Source: Saccharothrix sp. NRRL B-16348
GTDB taxonomy: Bacteria; Actinomycetota; Actinomycetes; Mycobacteriales; Pseudonocardiaceae
Length of the DNA: 64,000 nucleotides
NCBI RefSeq assembly: GCF_001280085.1
Contig: NZ_LGED01000192.1
Coordinates: 89,800-153,799 of the forward strand
Direction: 5' to 3'
Below are positions 22,663 through 31,730 of the stretch, one piece after another (within the stretch, counting starts at the first letter, position 1; each line of letters begins with the position of its first letter). The translations under genes and the position numbers were made by a program. Under the pieces are notes generated by a model. The model did no database searches. It had not been told where the DNA came from and saw only the letters and a program-made list of their open reading frames with translations.

Positions 22663-23880
22663 GTGCGTTCCAGAACCTTCAGCCGCGGTCTGCTCGCCCT
22701 CCTGCTGCCCGCCCTGCTCACGACGGCCTGCGTCGAGGAGCCCGGCGGTGGCGCGGGGGCCTCCGGTGACGAGATCAAGGTCGGCATCCTGCACTCGTTG
22801 AGCGGCACGATGGCCATCAGCGAGGTGACCGTGCGCGACGCGGAGCTGCTGGCCATCGAGGAGATCAACGCCAAGGGCGGTGTGCTGGGCAAGAAGGTCG
22901 TCCCGGTCACCGAGGACGGCGCGTCGGACTGGCCCACGTTCGCGGAGAAGGCGCAGAAGCTGATCTCGCAGGACAAGGTGGCGACGGTGTTCGGCGGCTG
23001 GACGTCCGCCAGCCGCAAGGCGATGCTGCCGGTGTTCGAGCGCAACAAGGCGCTGCTCTGGTACCCGGTGCAGTACGAAGGGCTGGAGAGCTCGCCGTAC
23101 ATCTTCTACACCGGCGCGACGACGAACCAGCAGATCGTGCCCGCGCTGGACTACCTGGCCGCGCAGGGCAAGAAGAAGATGTTCCTGGTGGGCAGCGACT
23201 ACGTGTTCCCGCGCACCGCCAACAAGATCATCAAGGCGTACGCCGCCGCCAAGGGCATCGAGATCCTGGGCGAGGAGTACACGCCGCTCGGCCACACCGA
23301 GTACAGCACGCTGGTCAACAAGATCGCCGACGCGAAGCCGGACGCGGTGTTCAACACCCTCAACGGCGACAGCAACGTGGCGTTCTTCAAGCAGCTGCGC
23401 GGTTCCGGCATCACGCCGCAGACCACGCCGGTGGTGTCGGTGAGCGTCGCCGAGGAAGAGGTCAAGGGCATCGGGCCGGAGAACGTGGCCGGGCACCTGG
23501 TGGCGTGGAACTACTACCAGACCACCACCACGCCCGCGAACGACGCGTTCGTCAAGGCGTTCAAGGCGAAGTACGGCGCGGACAAGGTGACGTCCGACCC
23601 GATGGAGGCCGGCTACAACGCGGTCCACCTGTGGGCGGCGGCGGTGGCGAAGGCGGGCACGACGGAGGTCGAGGCGGTGAAGAAGGCCGCAGGCGGCATC
23701 ACGATCGACGCGCCCGAGGGCACCACCACCATCGACGGCGACAACCAGCACGTGGCCAAGACCGCGCGGATCGGCCTGGTGCAGGCGGACGGCCAGATCA
23801 AGGAGGTGTGGTCCTCCCCCGGCCCGATCAAGCCCGACCCGTACCTGAAGGGCTACGACTGGGCCGGCGGGTTGAGCTGA
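22663..23880 (+). CDS. urtA: urea ABC transporter substrate-binding lipoprotein
   Basis: A 405-residue receptor starting at GTG behind AAAGGAG. A lipoprotein signal ends at LLTTAC (Cys23). The mature protein matches Urt[80 protein letters not shown] and [19 protein letters not shown]. It captures urea (or a short-chain amide) outside the membrane for the permease encoded by the following genes. It is the first gene of a tightly packed five-gene operon, with overlaps from here to urtE. A nitrogen-control site was looked for upstream without a clear result. Confidence 0.95.
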   Translation: MRSRTFSRGLLALLLPALLTTACVEEPGGGAGASGDEIKVGILHSLSGTMAISEVTVRDAELLAIEEINAKGGVLGKKVVPVTEDGASDWPTFAEKAQKLISQDKVATVFGGWTSASRKAMLPVFERNKALLWYPVQYEGLESSPYIFYTGATTNQQIVPALDYLAAQGKKKMFLVGSDYVFPRTANKIIKAYAAAKGIEILGEEYTPLGHTEYSTLVNKIADAKPDAVFNTLNGDSNVAFFKQLRGSGITPQTTPVVSVSVAEEEVKGIGPENVAGHLVAWNYYQTTTTPANDAFVKAFKAKYGADKVTSDPMEAGYNAVHLWAAAVAKAGTTEVEAVKKAAGGITIDAPEGTTTIDGDNQHVAKTARIGLVQADGQIKEVWSSPGPIKPDPYLKGYDWAGGLS

Positions 23881-24755
23881 TGGGCGCGCTGGTCAACCAG
23901 CTGCCCATCGGGCTGAGCATCGCGGCGGTGCTGCTGCTGATCGCGCTCGGGCTGACGTTCACGTTCGGCCAGATGGGCGTCATCAACATGGCGCACGGCG
24001 AGTTCATCATGGCGGGCGCCTACACCGCGTACCTGCTGCAGGGCCTGACGAGCCAGTCGTTCCTCATCGCGCTGCCGGTCGCGTTCGCCGTGGCCGGGTT
24101 GATGGGGCTGCTGCTGGAGTGGTCGCTGATCCGGCGTTTCTACGGGCGGCCGTTGGACACGCTGCTGCTCACCTGGGGCGTGAGCCTGGTGCTGCAACAG
24201 CTGGCGCGTGACGTCTTCGGCGCGCCGAACGTCCAGGTGACCGCGCCGGGCTGGCTGGTCGGCGGCGTCGACCTGCTCGGCGTCCGCCTGCCGTACAACC
24301 GGATGTTCATCGTCGTGCTGGCCGTGGTGTGCGTGGTCGGGGTGTGGCTGTACCTGACCAGGTTGCCCGCCGGCCGCCGGATGCGCGCGGTGGTGCAGGA
24401 CCGGGAGTTGGCCGCCTACAGCGGCATCGCCACCGGACGGGTGGACCGGTTCACGTTCCTGCTCGGCTCGGGGCTGGCCGGGGTGGCGGGCGTCGCGTTG
24501 ACGCTCGTCGGCCCGGTCGGCCCGGGCCTGGGCACCTTCTACATCGTGGACGCGTTCCTGGTCGTGGTCGCGGGCGGGCTCGGCCAGCTGCGCGGCGCGG
24601 TGCTGGCGGCGGTCGCGCTCGGGTTCCTCAACAGCTACCTGGAGTTCTGGACGGACGCGAGCCTGGCCAAGGTGCTGGTGTTCGTGGCGATCATCGCGTT
24701 CCTCCAGGTCCGGCCGCAGGGCATGTTCGTGCTGAAGGGGAGGGCGTTGGTATGA
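23880..24755 (+). CDS. urtB: urea ABC transporter permease UrtB
   Basis: A 291-residue branched-chain-type permease with eight or so helices. LIALGLTFTFGQMGVINMAHGEFIMAGAY, near the N-terminus, is diagnostic of UrtB/LivH; RMRAVVQDRELAAYSGIATGRVD is the ATPase-coupling loop. Its ATG shares one base with the urtA stop (TGATG), so the two are translationally coupled. It forms the channel with UrtC. Confidence 0.95.
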   Translation: MGALVNQLPIGLSIAAVLLLIALGLTFTFGQMGVINMAHGEFIMAGAYTAYLLQGLTSQSFLIALPVAFAVAGLMGLLLEWSLIRRFYGRPLDTLLLTWGVSLVLQQLARDVFGAPNVQVTAPGWLVGGVDLLGVRLPYNRMFIVVLAVVCVVGVWLYLTRLPAGRRMRAVVQDRELAAYSGIATGRVDRFTFLLGSGLAGVAGVALTLVGPVGPGLGTFYIVDAFLVVVAGGLGQLRGAVLAAVALGFLNSYLEFWTDASLAKVLVFVAIIAFLQVRPQGMFVLKGRALV

Positions 24756-25810
24756 CGTTGGGTCGCATCTCCCTCGTGGTGTGCGTCGTGCTGCTGGCGT
24801 TGGCGCCGTTGACGCTCTCGCCGTTCCGGCTGGGGCTGCTGGCGAAGTACCTGTGCTTCGCGATCGTCGCGGTCGGCATCGCGCTGGCCTGGGGCCAGGG
24901 CGGGATGCTGACGCTCGGGCAGGGCGTGTTCTTCGGGCTCGGCGGCTACGCGATGGCCATGTACCTGAAGCTGAAGGAGGCCGGGTCGGCCGGGTTGCCG
25001 GACTTCATGGTGTGGAGCGGCGTGGAGGAGCTGCCCGCGCTGTGGAAACCGTTCGGCAACCCGGTGTTCGCGCTGGCGGCGGTGGTGCTGATACCCGGCG
25101 TGGTGGCGTTCCTGCTGGGGCTGCTGGTGTTCCGGCAACGGGTGCGCGGCGCGTACTTCGCGATCCTGTCGCAGGCGTTGGCGGCGGCGTTCGTGATCCT
25201 GCTGATCGGTCAGCAGGGGCTGACCGGCGGCACGAACGGGATGACGAACTTCAGCCAGTTCTTCGGGCTGGACCTCACCGACCCGAACGGGCAGCGTGCC
25301 GTGTACGCGATAACGGCGCTCGTGCTCGGCGCGACGTTCCTGGTGGCGAAGCTGCTGGTGCGCAGCCGGTTCGGCAGGCTGCTGGTGGCCGTGCGGGACG
25401 GCGAGGACCGGGTGCGGTTCCTCGGCTACGACCCGGCCGTGGTCAAGACGATCACGTTCACGATCTCGGCGGTGATGGCGGGCCTGGCGGGCGCGTTGTT
25501 CGTGCCCGTGGTCGGCATCATCTCCCCCGCGCTGCTCGGCATCGTGCCGTCGCTGGAGCTGCTGGTCGGCGTGGCGGTCGGCGGTCGGTTCGTGCTGGCC
25601 GGCGCCATCGCGGGCGCCATCGCGGTCAACTACGCCAAGACGCTGTTCAGCGAGGACTTCGCCGAGGGCTGGCTGTACCTGCAGGGCGGGTTGTTCGTGC
25701 TGGTGCTGGTGTTCGCGCCGAAGGGGCTGGCTGGCGTGGTCGAGTCGGCGCGCGACCGGCTGGCGTCCCGCAGGCAGACCGGGCCGGCTCCGGTGGAGGT
25801 GACGGCGTGA
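24752..25810 (+). CDS. urtC: urea ABC transporter permease UrtC
   Basis: A 352-residue LivM-type permease. LCFAIVAVGIALAWGQGGML and LTLGQGVFFGLGGYAMAMYL mark UrtC, the GTNGMTNF loop is present, and FGRLLVAVRDGEDRVRFLGYD is the coupling loop. It overlaps urtB by 4 bases (ATGA) and urtD by 4 bases (GTGA). Confidence 0.95.
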   Translation: MTLGRISLVVCVVLLALAPLTLSPFRLGLLAKYLCFAIVAVGIALAWGQGGMLTLGQGVFFGLGGYAMAMYLKLKEAGSAGLPDFMVWSGVEELPALWKPFGNPVFALAAVVLIPGVVAFLLGLLVFRQRVRGAYFAILSQALAAAFVILLIGQQGLTGGTNGMTNFSQFFGLDLTDPNGQRAVYAITALVLGATFLVAKLLVRSRFGRLLVAVRDGEDRVRFLGYDPAVVKTITFTISAVMAGLAGALFVPVVGIISPALLGIVPSLELLVGVAVGGRFVLAGAIAGAIAVNYAKTLFSEDFAEGWLYLQGGLFVLVLVFAPKGLAGVVESARDRLASRRQTGPAPVEVTA

Positions 25811-26556
25811 CGGCGTTGCTGGAGGTGCGCGGGCTGCGCGTGGTGTTCGACGGTTTCGCGGCGATCGACGGGCTGGACTTCACCGTCGAGGAAGGCGAGC
25901 TGCGGTTCCTGATCGGGCCGAACGGCGCGGGCAAGACGACGTTGATCGACGTGGTCACCGGGCTGACCAAGCCGGTGGCGGGCAGCGTGCGGTTCGGCGG
26001 CCAGGAGCTGGTCGGCAAGCGCGAGCACCGGATCGTGCGGCTGGGCGTCGGCCGCACGTTCCAGACCGCCACCGTGTTCGAAGAGCTGACCGTGGTGGAG
26101 AACCTGGACCTCGCGGACAGCTTCCGGCTGCCGCTGCGGTCGTTGCTGCGGCGGCGACGCGGGGTGTCCGACGCGGTGGCCTCGGCGTTGGAGGCGGCGG
26201 ACCTGACCGCGTTGGCCGACAAGCCCGCCGGTGTGCTCTCGCACGGGCAGCGGCAGTGGCTGGAGATCGGGATGCTGCTGGTGCAGCGGCCGAAGCTGCT
26301 GCTGCTGGACGAGCCGGTGGCGGGCATGAGCCGGGCGGAACGGGAGCGGACGGGCGAGCTGCTGCACCGGATCGCTTCCACGCACACGGTGGTCGTGGTG
26401 GAGCACGACATGGAGTTCCTGCGCAAGTACGCGCGCAAGGTCACCGTGCTGCACCAGGGGCACGTGCTGCGCGAGGGCTCGGTCGCCGAGGTGCAGGAGG
26501 ACCCGCGGGTGCGCGAGGTGTACCTGGGCCGGGCCAAGGGGAAGGCGGTGACGTGA
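25807..26556 (+). CDS. urtD: urea ABC transporter ATPase UrtD
   Basis: A 249-residue LivG-type ATPase. Walker A GPNGAGKTT is at 37-45, then GRTFQTATVFEELTVVENL, the variant signature LSHGQRQWLEIGMLL typical of UrtD, and Walker B LLLLDEPVAGMSRAE. The GTG start overlaps the urtC stop. It hydrolyses ATP to drive urea import together with UrtE. Confidence 0.95.
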   Translation: MTALLEVRGLRVVFDGFAAIDGLDFTVEEGELRFLIGPNGAGKTTLIDVVTGLTKPVAGSVRFGGQELVGKREHRIVRLGVGRTFQTATVFEELTVVENLDLADSFRLPLRSLLRRRRGVSDAVASALEAADLTALADKPAGVLSHGQRQWLEIGMLLVQRPKLLLLDEPVAGMSRAERERTGELLHRIASTHTVVVVEHDMEFLRKYARKVTVLHQGHVLREGSVAEVQEDPRVREVYLGRAKGKAVT

Positions 26557-27251
26557 TGCTCACAGTGTCTGAAGTGGACGCTGCCTACGGGCGGGCACGA
26601 GTGCTGTTCGGCGTGGGGCTCGAAGTGCCCGCCGGGTCGTTGGTGTGCGTGATGGGGCGCAACGGGGTCGGCAAGACGACGTTGCTCAAGACCGTGATGG
26701 GCACGTTGACGCCCACGGCGGGCCGGATCACGTTCGACGGGCAGGACATCACGCGGATGCCGACGCACCTGCGGGTGCGCGCGGGCATGGCGTACGTGCC
26801 GCAGGGCCACGTCTCGTTCCCGCAGTTGACCGTGTGGGAGAACCTGCAGGTGACGCTGGAGGCCACCGGGCACCGCGACCCGGCGGCGGTGGACGAGGCG
26901 CTGGACGTGTTCCCGGCGTTGCGGGAGTTCTTCAAGCGGCCGGCCGGGTTCCTGTCCGGCGGTCAGCGGCAGCAGCTGGCGATCGCGCGGGCGTTGATCA
27001 CCCGGCCTCGGCTGCTGGTGCTGGACGAGCCGACGGAGGGCGTCCAGCCGTCGGTGATCGACGAGATCGAGGCGGCGGTCGAACGGCTGCACCGCGAGGC
27101 CGGGCTGACCGTGCTGCTGGTGGAGCAGTACCTGGACTTCGCGTTGCGGCTGGCCGACAGCTTCGTGGTGATGGACGCGGGCGAGGTCGTGCACGCGGGC
27201 GCGACGGAGGAGCTGCACGACGAGGAGGTGCGCCGGATGCTCGCCGTCTGA
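26556..27251 (+). CDS. urtE: urea ABC transporter ATPase UrtE
   Basis: A 231-residue LivF-type ATPase. Walker A GRNGVGKTT is at 34-42, followed by GMAYVPQGHVSFPQLTVWEN, signature LSGGQRQQLAIARAL, Walker B LLVLDEPTEGVQPSVIDEI and H-loop LVEQYLDFALRLAD. Its ATG overlaps the urtD stop by one base. No urease gene follows in this window, so urea use must depend on genes elsewhere. Confidence 0.95.
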   Translation: MLTVSEVDAAYGRARVLFGVGLEVPAGSLVCVMGRNGVGKTTLLKTVMGTLTPTAGRITFDGQDITRMPTHLRVRAGMAYVPQGHVSFPQLTVWENLQVTLEATGHRDPAAVDEALDVFPALREFFKRPAGFLSGGQRQQLAIARALITRPRLLVLDEPTEGVQPSVIDEIEAAVERLHREAGLTVLLVEQYLDFALRLADSFVVMDAGEVVHAGATEELHDEEVRRMLAV

Positions 27252-27279
27252 CCCACCGCCGCCTTGCCCACCGTCTTGC

Positions 27280-28512
27280 CTACCGCCGCCTGCTCGCGGC
27301 TTGGCGGGCGAGCGCGCCCGCGGCCAGGATCAGGATGATCGCGACCAGGCCCCAGCGGCGTTGGTCGCGGACCGTGTTGTTGGTCGGTTCCAAGGTCACC
27401 ACCCGCCGGTCCGGCACCTCGATGTCGGCCGGCGGTGGCGGCGGCACCGGTGGCGGTGGCGGCTCCGGTGGCGGCGTGTTCCGCGGCGGGGTGGTCCGCA
27501 GCGGGGGCGGGATGTTCGGCGGGACCGCCGGTGCGGGGCGGACCGTCGTGGTGGTCGTGGTGGTCGTCGTCGTCCGGGGGATGGTGGTGGTCGTCCGGGG
27601 TGGTGGAGTCGTGGTGGTGGTCGTCGTCGTCGGGATGGGGGTCGTGGTCCTCGTAGTGGGTGGTGCGGTGGTCGTGGTGGTGGTTGTCGTCGTCGTGGGC
27701 GGTGTGGTGGTTGTGGTTGTCGTCGTAGTGGTCGGCGGTGTGGTCGTGGTGGTCGTGGGTGGTGTCGTGGTCGTGGTGGGGATCGGGATGGTGGACAGGC
27801 AGCCCGACGAGTCGATGGTGTGCAGGGCCTTCCTGGACGAGATCTCCGTGACCACGCCCGAGCCGTCCAGCGCCACCCGCCACAAGGTGCTCCGGCCGCC
27901 GCGGTTGTTGTTCGTGGCGTAGAGCGCGCCGTCCGGCGCCAGGGTCACCGCGCCGTAGCCGCTGCCACCGGGCAGCCGGCCGACGCCGGGCACGGTCCTC
28001 GTCCGGCCGGTGCGCGGGTCGATGCTGACGACCACGCCGTGGCCGTGCTCATGCGTGGCGACGCCGTAGAGCAGGCCGTCGGCCGGGTTGAGGTCGAAGT
28101 CGTCGACCGTGATCCCCTCCGCCGGCCACAGCCACGCCTCGTGCACGACGTGCCCGAACGTCGGGCTGCGGGGGTCGATGTCGACCGAGTGCAGCCACGG
28201 CCCGGCCCGCACGACCAGCCGCTCGCCCACCACCACGCCCGCCGTCGCGTTCCGCAGCACGGGCACCGGGCGGGTCGGCTTCCCGACCACCCGTCCCGTC
28301 CGGTCGAGGGCGACGAGCCTGCCGTGGTGGTCCACGCCGTACACGAGGTTCTGCCGGGCGGAGAACCCGATGGCGTTCACCCGCACGTCGAGCGCGTTGA
28401 GCGAAGTCGCCTCGCCGGACGGCAGCCGCACCTGGAAGACGGTCGACGGGCCGTGGGCCCCCGCCTCGACCTGGATGACGGTGCACACGACCTGCGCGAG
28501 CGCTTCGATCAT
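27280..28512 (-). CDS. beta-propeller protein with Thr/Pro-rich stalk and C-terminal membrane helix
   Basis: A 410-residue protein in three parts. Residues about 1-240 are a propeller domain resembling DUF6923 (AIGFSARQNLVYGVDHHGRL, FDLNPADGLLYGVATHEHG, AVTLAPDGALYATNNN). Residues about 243-365 are a very low-complexity stalk of Thr runs with Pro, then a Pro-rich part. Near the C-terminus is one membrane helix (WGLVAIILILAAGAL) followed by RRR. No N-terminal signal peptide is seen, which is odd for a protein with a wall-type stalk. Its ATG overlaps the DUF4239 stop (ATGA), so the two are made together. Function unknown. Confidence 0.75.
   Translation of the reverse strand: MIEALAQVVCTVIQVEAGAHGPSTVFQVRLPSGEATSLNALDVRVNAIGFSARQNLVYGVDHHGRLVALDRTGRVVGKPTRPVPVLRNATAGVVVGERLVVRAGPWLHSVDIDPRSPTFGHVVHEAWLWPAEGITVDDFDLNPADGLLYGVATHEHGHGVVVSIDPRTGRTRTVPGVGRLPGGSGYGAVTLAPDGALYATNNNRGGRSTLWRVALDGSGVVTEISSRKALHTIDSSGCLSTIPIPTTTTTPPTTTTTTPPTTTTTTTTTTPPTTTTTTTTTTAPPTTRTTTPIPTTTTTTTTPPPRTTTTIPRTTTTTTTTTTVRPAPAVPPNIPPPLRTTPPRNTPPPEPPPPPVPPPPPADIEVPDRRVVTLEPTNNTVRDQRRWGLVAIILILAAGALARQAASRRR
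27542..27790. repeat. low-complexity ACC/ACG-rich tract coding for the Thr stalk
   Basis: About 250 bases of near-repeats (GTGGTGGTCGTCGTC type on the plus strand) coding for runs of up to ten threonines broken by prolines. Such tracts change length readily by slippage, so stalk length may vary between strains and may be mis-assembled. Confidence 0.85.
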
Positions 28513-29267
28513 CCGAATCGCTCCACGGCGGCCTCGAACGCGTCAGGGCTCACCCCGGCGCCGCCGCCGAACGGGTTCTGCAGCTGGTACGTCGCGTACA
28601 GCAGCAGCGTGATCGTCGCGGCGAGGGTGGCCACGATGAGCACGTGCGTGCGGATGCGCGGCCCGCCGAACAGCAGCGGCAGGCACACGGCCAGCACGCT
28701 GCCCGCGATCAGCACGAACCACACCACCGAGCTGACACCGCCGCCCGCCGCGTCCAGCCGCTCCTGCCTGGCCTGGTACACCTGCCACAGCTGGTTCGCG
28801 GCCTCGGTCTTGCGGTCGACCTGCCACTCGTCGGTCGTCGGCGCCTCCGCCACGACCCGGCGCAGCTGGTCGAGCTGCGCCCAGCCGCTCGACTGGAACG
28901 CGGTGCCCGCCGTCATGCCGGGCCACTCGTCGTCGATGACGGTGACGGCGTACGCGCGGGACAGCTCGCGCACCTGCGCGCCGGTCGCCGAGGACAGCGA
29001 GTCGCTCGCCCACGTGGCCGCCACCAGCCCGTCCGCCTCGCGGTAGGCGGCGTCACTCGCCTGGTTGACGGCGTCGAACAGGGCGATGAGCACGAACGCC
29101 ACCAGGACCGCGTGCAGGCCGCCCACGATCGTGAACACCTGCCCCGCGGCCTCGTTGTTGGCCGAGCGGCCCTCCAGCTCGCCGTACTTGCGGATCACGT
29201 ACGCGAAGACGGCGGCCACGACCGCCGCGCCGGCGACCCACAGCAGACCTGTGAGGTAAATGCTCAT
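28509..29267 (-). CDS. DUF4239 (bestrophin-like) membrane protein
   Basis: A 252-residue membrane protein. Two N-terminal helices (about 3-25 and 45-70, with the motif NNEAAGQVFTIVGGLHAVLV) and two C-terminal helices (about 175-200 and 205-225) flank a long helical external or cytosolic segment. This is the DUF4239 layout, distantly like bestrophin channels. The ATG at 29267 has GAAAGGG upstream and is preferred over an in-frame ATG 18 codons earlier. It leads a two-gene operon with the propeller protein, suggesting a channel or sensor with an associated surface-type domain. That pairing is inference. Confidence 0.82.
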   Translation of the reverse strand: MSIYLTGLLWVAGAAVVAAVFAYVIRKYGELEGRSANNEAAGQVFTIVGGLHAVLVAFVLIALFDAVNQASDAAYREADGLVAATWASDSLSSATGAQVRELSRAYAVTVIDDEWPGMTAGTAFQSSGWAQLDQLRRVVAEAPTTDEWQVDRKTEAANQLWQVYQARQERLDAAGGGVSSVVWFVLIAGSVLAVCLPLLFGGPRIRTHVLIVATLAATITLLLYATYQLQNPFGGGAGVSPDAFEAAVERFG

Positions 29268-29502
29268 CGACACCCTTTCGTCACTCGGGATGAATTCCAC
29301 AGATCCGCCGATTTCACTCACCCGAAAGCTAGTGATCGACCCGATCCGGTGAGAAGTGCGTTCATCCGAGTGCCAGGAAACCCCAAACTGTCAGGTGACA
29401 CGCTCACCCCACACGACCAGGACCGCCAGTCGGAAGCCGCTGTAATGCGGTGAAAACCAGCTCATCGAGCTAACTGACTAGCCCAATCGAGTTGTTTGCG
29501 TC

Positions 29503-29519
29503 ACGACAGACCGTCGTGG
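29503..29519 (-). terminator. weak hairpin after the membrane operon
   Basis: A 6-bp stem (CACGAC / GTCGTG) with a 5-base loop about 20 bases past the last gene of the four-gene membrane operon. Weak, and without a T run. Confidence 0.3.
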
Positions 29520-29536
29520 GCCCTCAGAATAGCCAC

Positions 29537-30628
29537 TCAGCCCGCGAACAGCAGGGCCAAACCGCCCGAGGTGTACCCGACCATCAGGACCAGCAACGGC
29601 ACCTGACCGGTCAGGTGCTTGTCGGCGGGCAGCAGCCGCAGCGCGCGGTCGTGCGCGGACACCACGGCCAGCAGGTGCCCGGCGAGCACCGCGCCGAGCT
29701 GCACCGACGCCACCAGCACGGGCGCGGCGAGCGTGTCGTCGGGGGTGAAGCCGGTGATGCCGAACAGCAGTGCGACACCCCGCTGGCCCTCCACGGCGAG
29801 CAGCGAGAAGTAGTGCGCCACGACGTACCCGGCGACGATCGGCACCATCGAGTGCGCGAGCTGCCCGCCGAACGACCGGCACGCCAGCAGGTAGCTGCCC
29901 GCGACCAGCGCCACGGCCGCCGCCAGCCCCGCCGTGTCCGGCACCGACAGGCGTTCCCAGGCCGGCGTGGAGCCGACGCTGTCGAACGCGGTCGAGCCGA
30001 GCAGCACCGCCACCACGGCGACCAGGCCGGGCCGCACGGGCGTGGCGACGAGCGCGCGGAACGGGTTGCCGCGCAGCGGCGACAGCCTGCCCAACAGGGT
30101 CGAGAACACCTCGAACCCGTCGGCCCGCTCGAACCACGTGCGGCCGAACACCACGCCGCCGGCGACGTTCACCACCGCGTAGCCCACCAGGAACCACGGC
30201 AGCGTGTCCGGCGACACCAGCTCCACCCAGGTGAACGCGAGCAGGCCGAGCGCGGCGGGCCAGTGGCCGAGCCGTTCGGGGTACGCGCGACCGAGCGTGA
30301 CGCGGGCAGCCAGGCGCAGCGGGTTGACCACCCGCCACACCGGGCCCACCAGCACCGACAGCACCGGCACGCCGACCCACACCAGCACGAACACCAGGTG
30401 CGGCCACGCCTGCGCGGGCACGAGCACGAGCCCGACCGCGACCAGCAGCCGCACCGGCCACCAGTCGCGCTCGGATTTCGGCTCGGCGGCGGCGAACCGC
30501 GGCTTCGTCCACAGCAGACCCAACGCCAGGAACGACGCCAGCAGCGCGACCGCCGCGCCCTGCAGCACGAGGTCCAGCGGGAGCGGCAGGTCGTGCCGGG
30601 CGCCGACCCCGTGGGCGAGAACGGTCAC
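29537..30628 (-). CDS. multi-spanning membrane protein (actinobacterial family sometimes labelled fenitrothion hydrolase)
   Basis: A 363-residue integral membrane protein with about ten helices. Landmarks are LDLVLQGAAVALLASFLALG, WRVVNPLRLAARVTLGRAYP, FGRTWFERADGFEVFSTLLGRLSPLRG and a His-containing helix VAGYVVAHYFSLL. Similar proteins are widespread in actinobacteria; the hydrolase label in databases is not supported by any visible active site. Its ATG overlaps the upstream lipoprotein stop by 4 bases. It is the last gene of a coupled four-gene operon and probably works in a membrane complex with those partners. Confidence 0.75.
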   Translation of the reverse strand: MTVLAHGVGARHDLPLPLDLVLQGAAVALLASFLALGLLWTKPRFAAAEPKSERDWWPVRLLVAVGLVLVPAQAWPHLVFVLVWVGVPVLSVLVGPVWRVVNPLRLAARVTLGRAYPERLGHWPAALGLLAFTWVELVSPDTLPWFLVGYAVVNVAGGVVFGRTWFERADGFEVFSTLLGRLSPLRGNPFRALVATPVRPGLVAVVAVLLGSTAFDSVGSTPAWERLSVPDTAGLAAAVALVAGSYLLACRSFGGQLAHSMVPIVAGYVVAHYFSLLAVEGQRGVALLFGITGFTPDDTLAAPVLVASVQLGAVLAGHLLAVVSAHDRALRLLPADKHLTGQVPLLVLMVGYTSGGLALLFAG

Positions 30629-30954
30629 CGCACCACCAGTTGCACGAGCAGCGTGTCGGGGTGCGCCTCCACGTCGAACGTGCCGGTCCGGTCCACGGTG
30701 AACTTGAGCACGGCCGGTTTGCCGCTCTCCGCCTTGGCCAGCACGTCGATGCCGTGCACGTGCACGTCCACCGGCTGTTCGCTGGTGACGGTCAGCTCGA
30801 CGGCCTGCCCGCGCACCGCCTCCACCCGCTGCGGCGACGCCTGCTCGACCGACAGCCGCAGGACCAGAGGTTCGGCCGGGGGTGAGGCTTGCGGCGTGGC
30901 CGAGCAGCCCGCGAGCACGAGCAGCGCGAGCAGCAGCGCGTGAACGGTCTTCAT
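30625..30954 (-). CDS. small lipoprotein with cupredoxin-like beta domain
   Basis: A 109-residue lipoprotein with lipobox LVLAGC (Cys17). The mature 90 residues read like a small beta-sandwich: LRLSVEQASPQRVEAV, VELTVTSEQPVDVHVHGIDV, VLKFTVDRTGTFDVEAH. The VHVHGID and EAHP segments place histidines as in cupredoxin-like or CopC-like folds, so copper binding is possible but unproven. It overlaps both neighbours by 4 bases. Confidence 0.72.
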   Translation of the reverse strand: MKTVHALLLALLVLAGCSATPQASPPAEPLVLRLSVEQASPQRVEAVRGQAVELTVTSEQPVDVHVHGIDVLAKAESGKPAVLKFTVDRTGTFDVEAHPDTLLVQLVVR

Positions 30955-31730
30955 GTCGTCGAACCAGTCCTTCTCAGGTAGTCGAATCCGCCGGCGGCGA
31001 GGCCGAGCCCGCCGCCCAGGGTGAGTGCCACGAGCAGCCGGTCCACGTCGGCCGGACCGGCGAACGGCAGCTGGGAGAACCGGAAGCTGTCGAAGTCCGG
31101 TATCCCCGCCACCACCAGCATCGCGCCGACGACGGCCGCCACGAACGCCGTCGCGGGCGCGCGCCGCACCGCCGCCACCACGGCGACCGCGGTCAACGGC
31201 CACGCCACCAGGCCGACACCGCTCGCGCCGAGCAGCAGCGGCACGAACGACCCGCCCGTCACGGCGAGCGTCGAGCCGACCGCGTGCCACACGTGCGCGG
31301 CCGTCACCACGACCACGCCGGCGGCGAGCAGTGCCCGCCGCCGGCCGAGGAAGTAGCCGCCGAGGGCGAGCGCGGCCGTGATCAGCAGCCACCACAACGG
31401 GTTCGGGCCCGGCGTGACGTCCACCCGGCCCTTGATCACCGACGTGCCGAGCGGCACTTCCCACTGCGACGCGGTGGTGCGCTCGTCGCGGAAGCGGTGC
31501 GTCTCGCCCGGCCCGATCACGTGGTCGGCGACCGTGACCGGGCCCGTGCCCCCGTTGTGGATCTCCAGCTGCGTGCCGTGGTTGACCATCGTCGCGGTGA
31601 CGCCGGGCAGTGGCGGCTCGATCGCGGTGACCCGGCTCAGGTGGTCCTGCGGCGTGAGGCCGCCCGCGTGCGCCTGGGCCGGGCCGGCGGTGGTGATCAG
31701 CAGGACGAGGGCCAGCAGCAGCGCCCTCAC
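30951..31730 (-). CDS. secreted/membrane protein, CopC-neighbourhood type
   Basis: A 259-residue protein starting at GTG that overlaps the upstream stop (GTGA). A signal peptide ends near AQAHAGG. The external domain (about 22-120) contains SRVTAIEPPLPGVTATMVN and GTQLEIHNGGTGPVTVADHV, resembling actinobacterial proteins found near copper or YcnI-type genes. About four membrane helices follow (from PNPLWWLLITAALALGGYF to the end). Function unknown. Coupling on both sides indicates a complex. Confidence 0.72.
   Translation of the reverse strand: MRALLLALVLLITTAGPAQAHAGGLTPQDHLSRVTAIEPPLPGVTATMVNHGTQLEIHNGGTGPVTVADHVIGPGETHRFRDERTTASQWEVPLGTSVIKGRVDVTPGPNPLWWLLITAALALGGYFLGRRRALLAAGVVVVTAAHVWHAVGSTLAVTGGSFVPLLLGASGVGLVAWPLTAVAVVAAVRRAPATAFVAAVVGAMLVVAGIPDFDSFRFSQLPFAGPADVDRLLVALTLGGGLGLAAGGFDYLRRTGSTT

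Noticed and set aside
22405..23751. Minus-strand extension of the DUF418 frame
   Set aside because: It is the shadow of urtA; DUF418 proteins begin at the ATG at 22404.
27301..29046. Plus-strand frame with long Val/Gly runs
   Set aside because: It is the antisense reading of the Thr-rich stalk and the DUF4239 gene.
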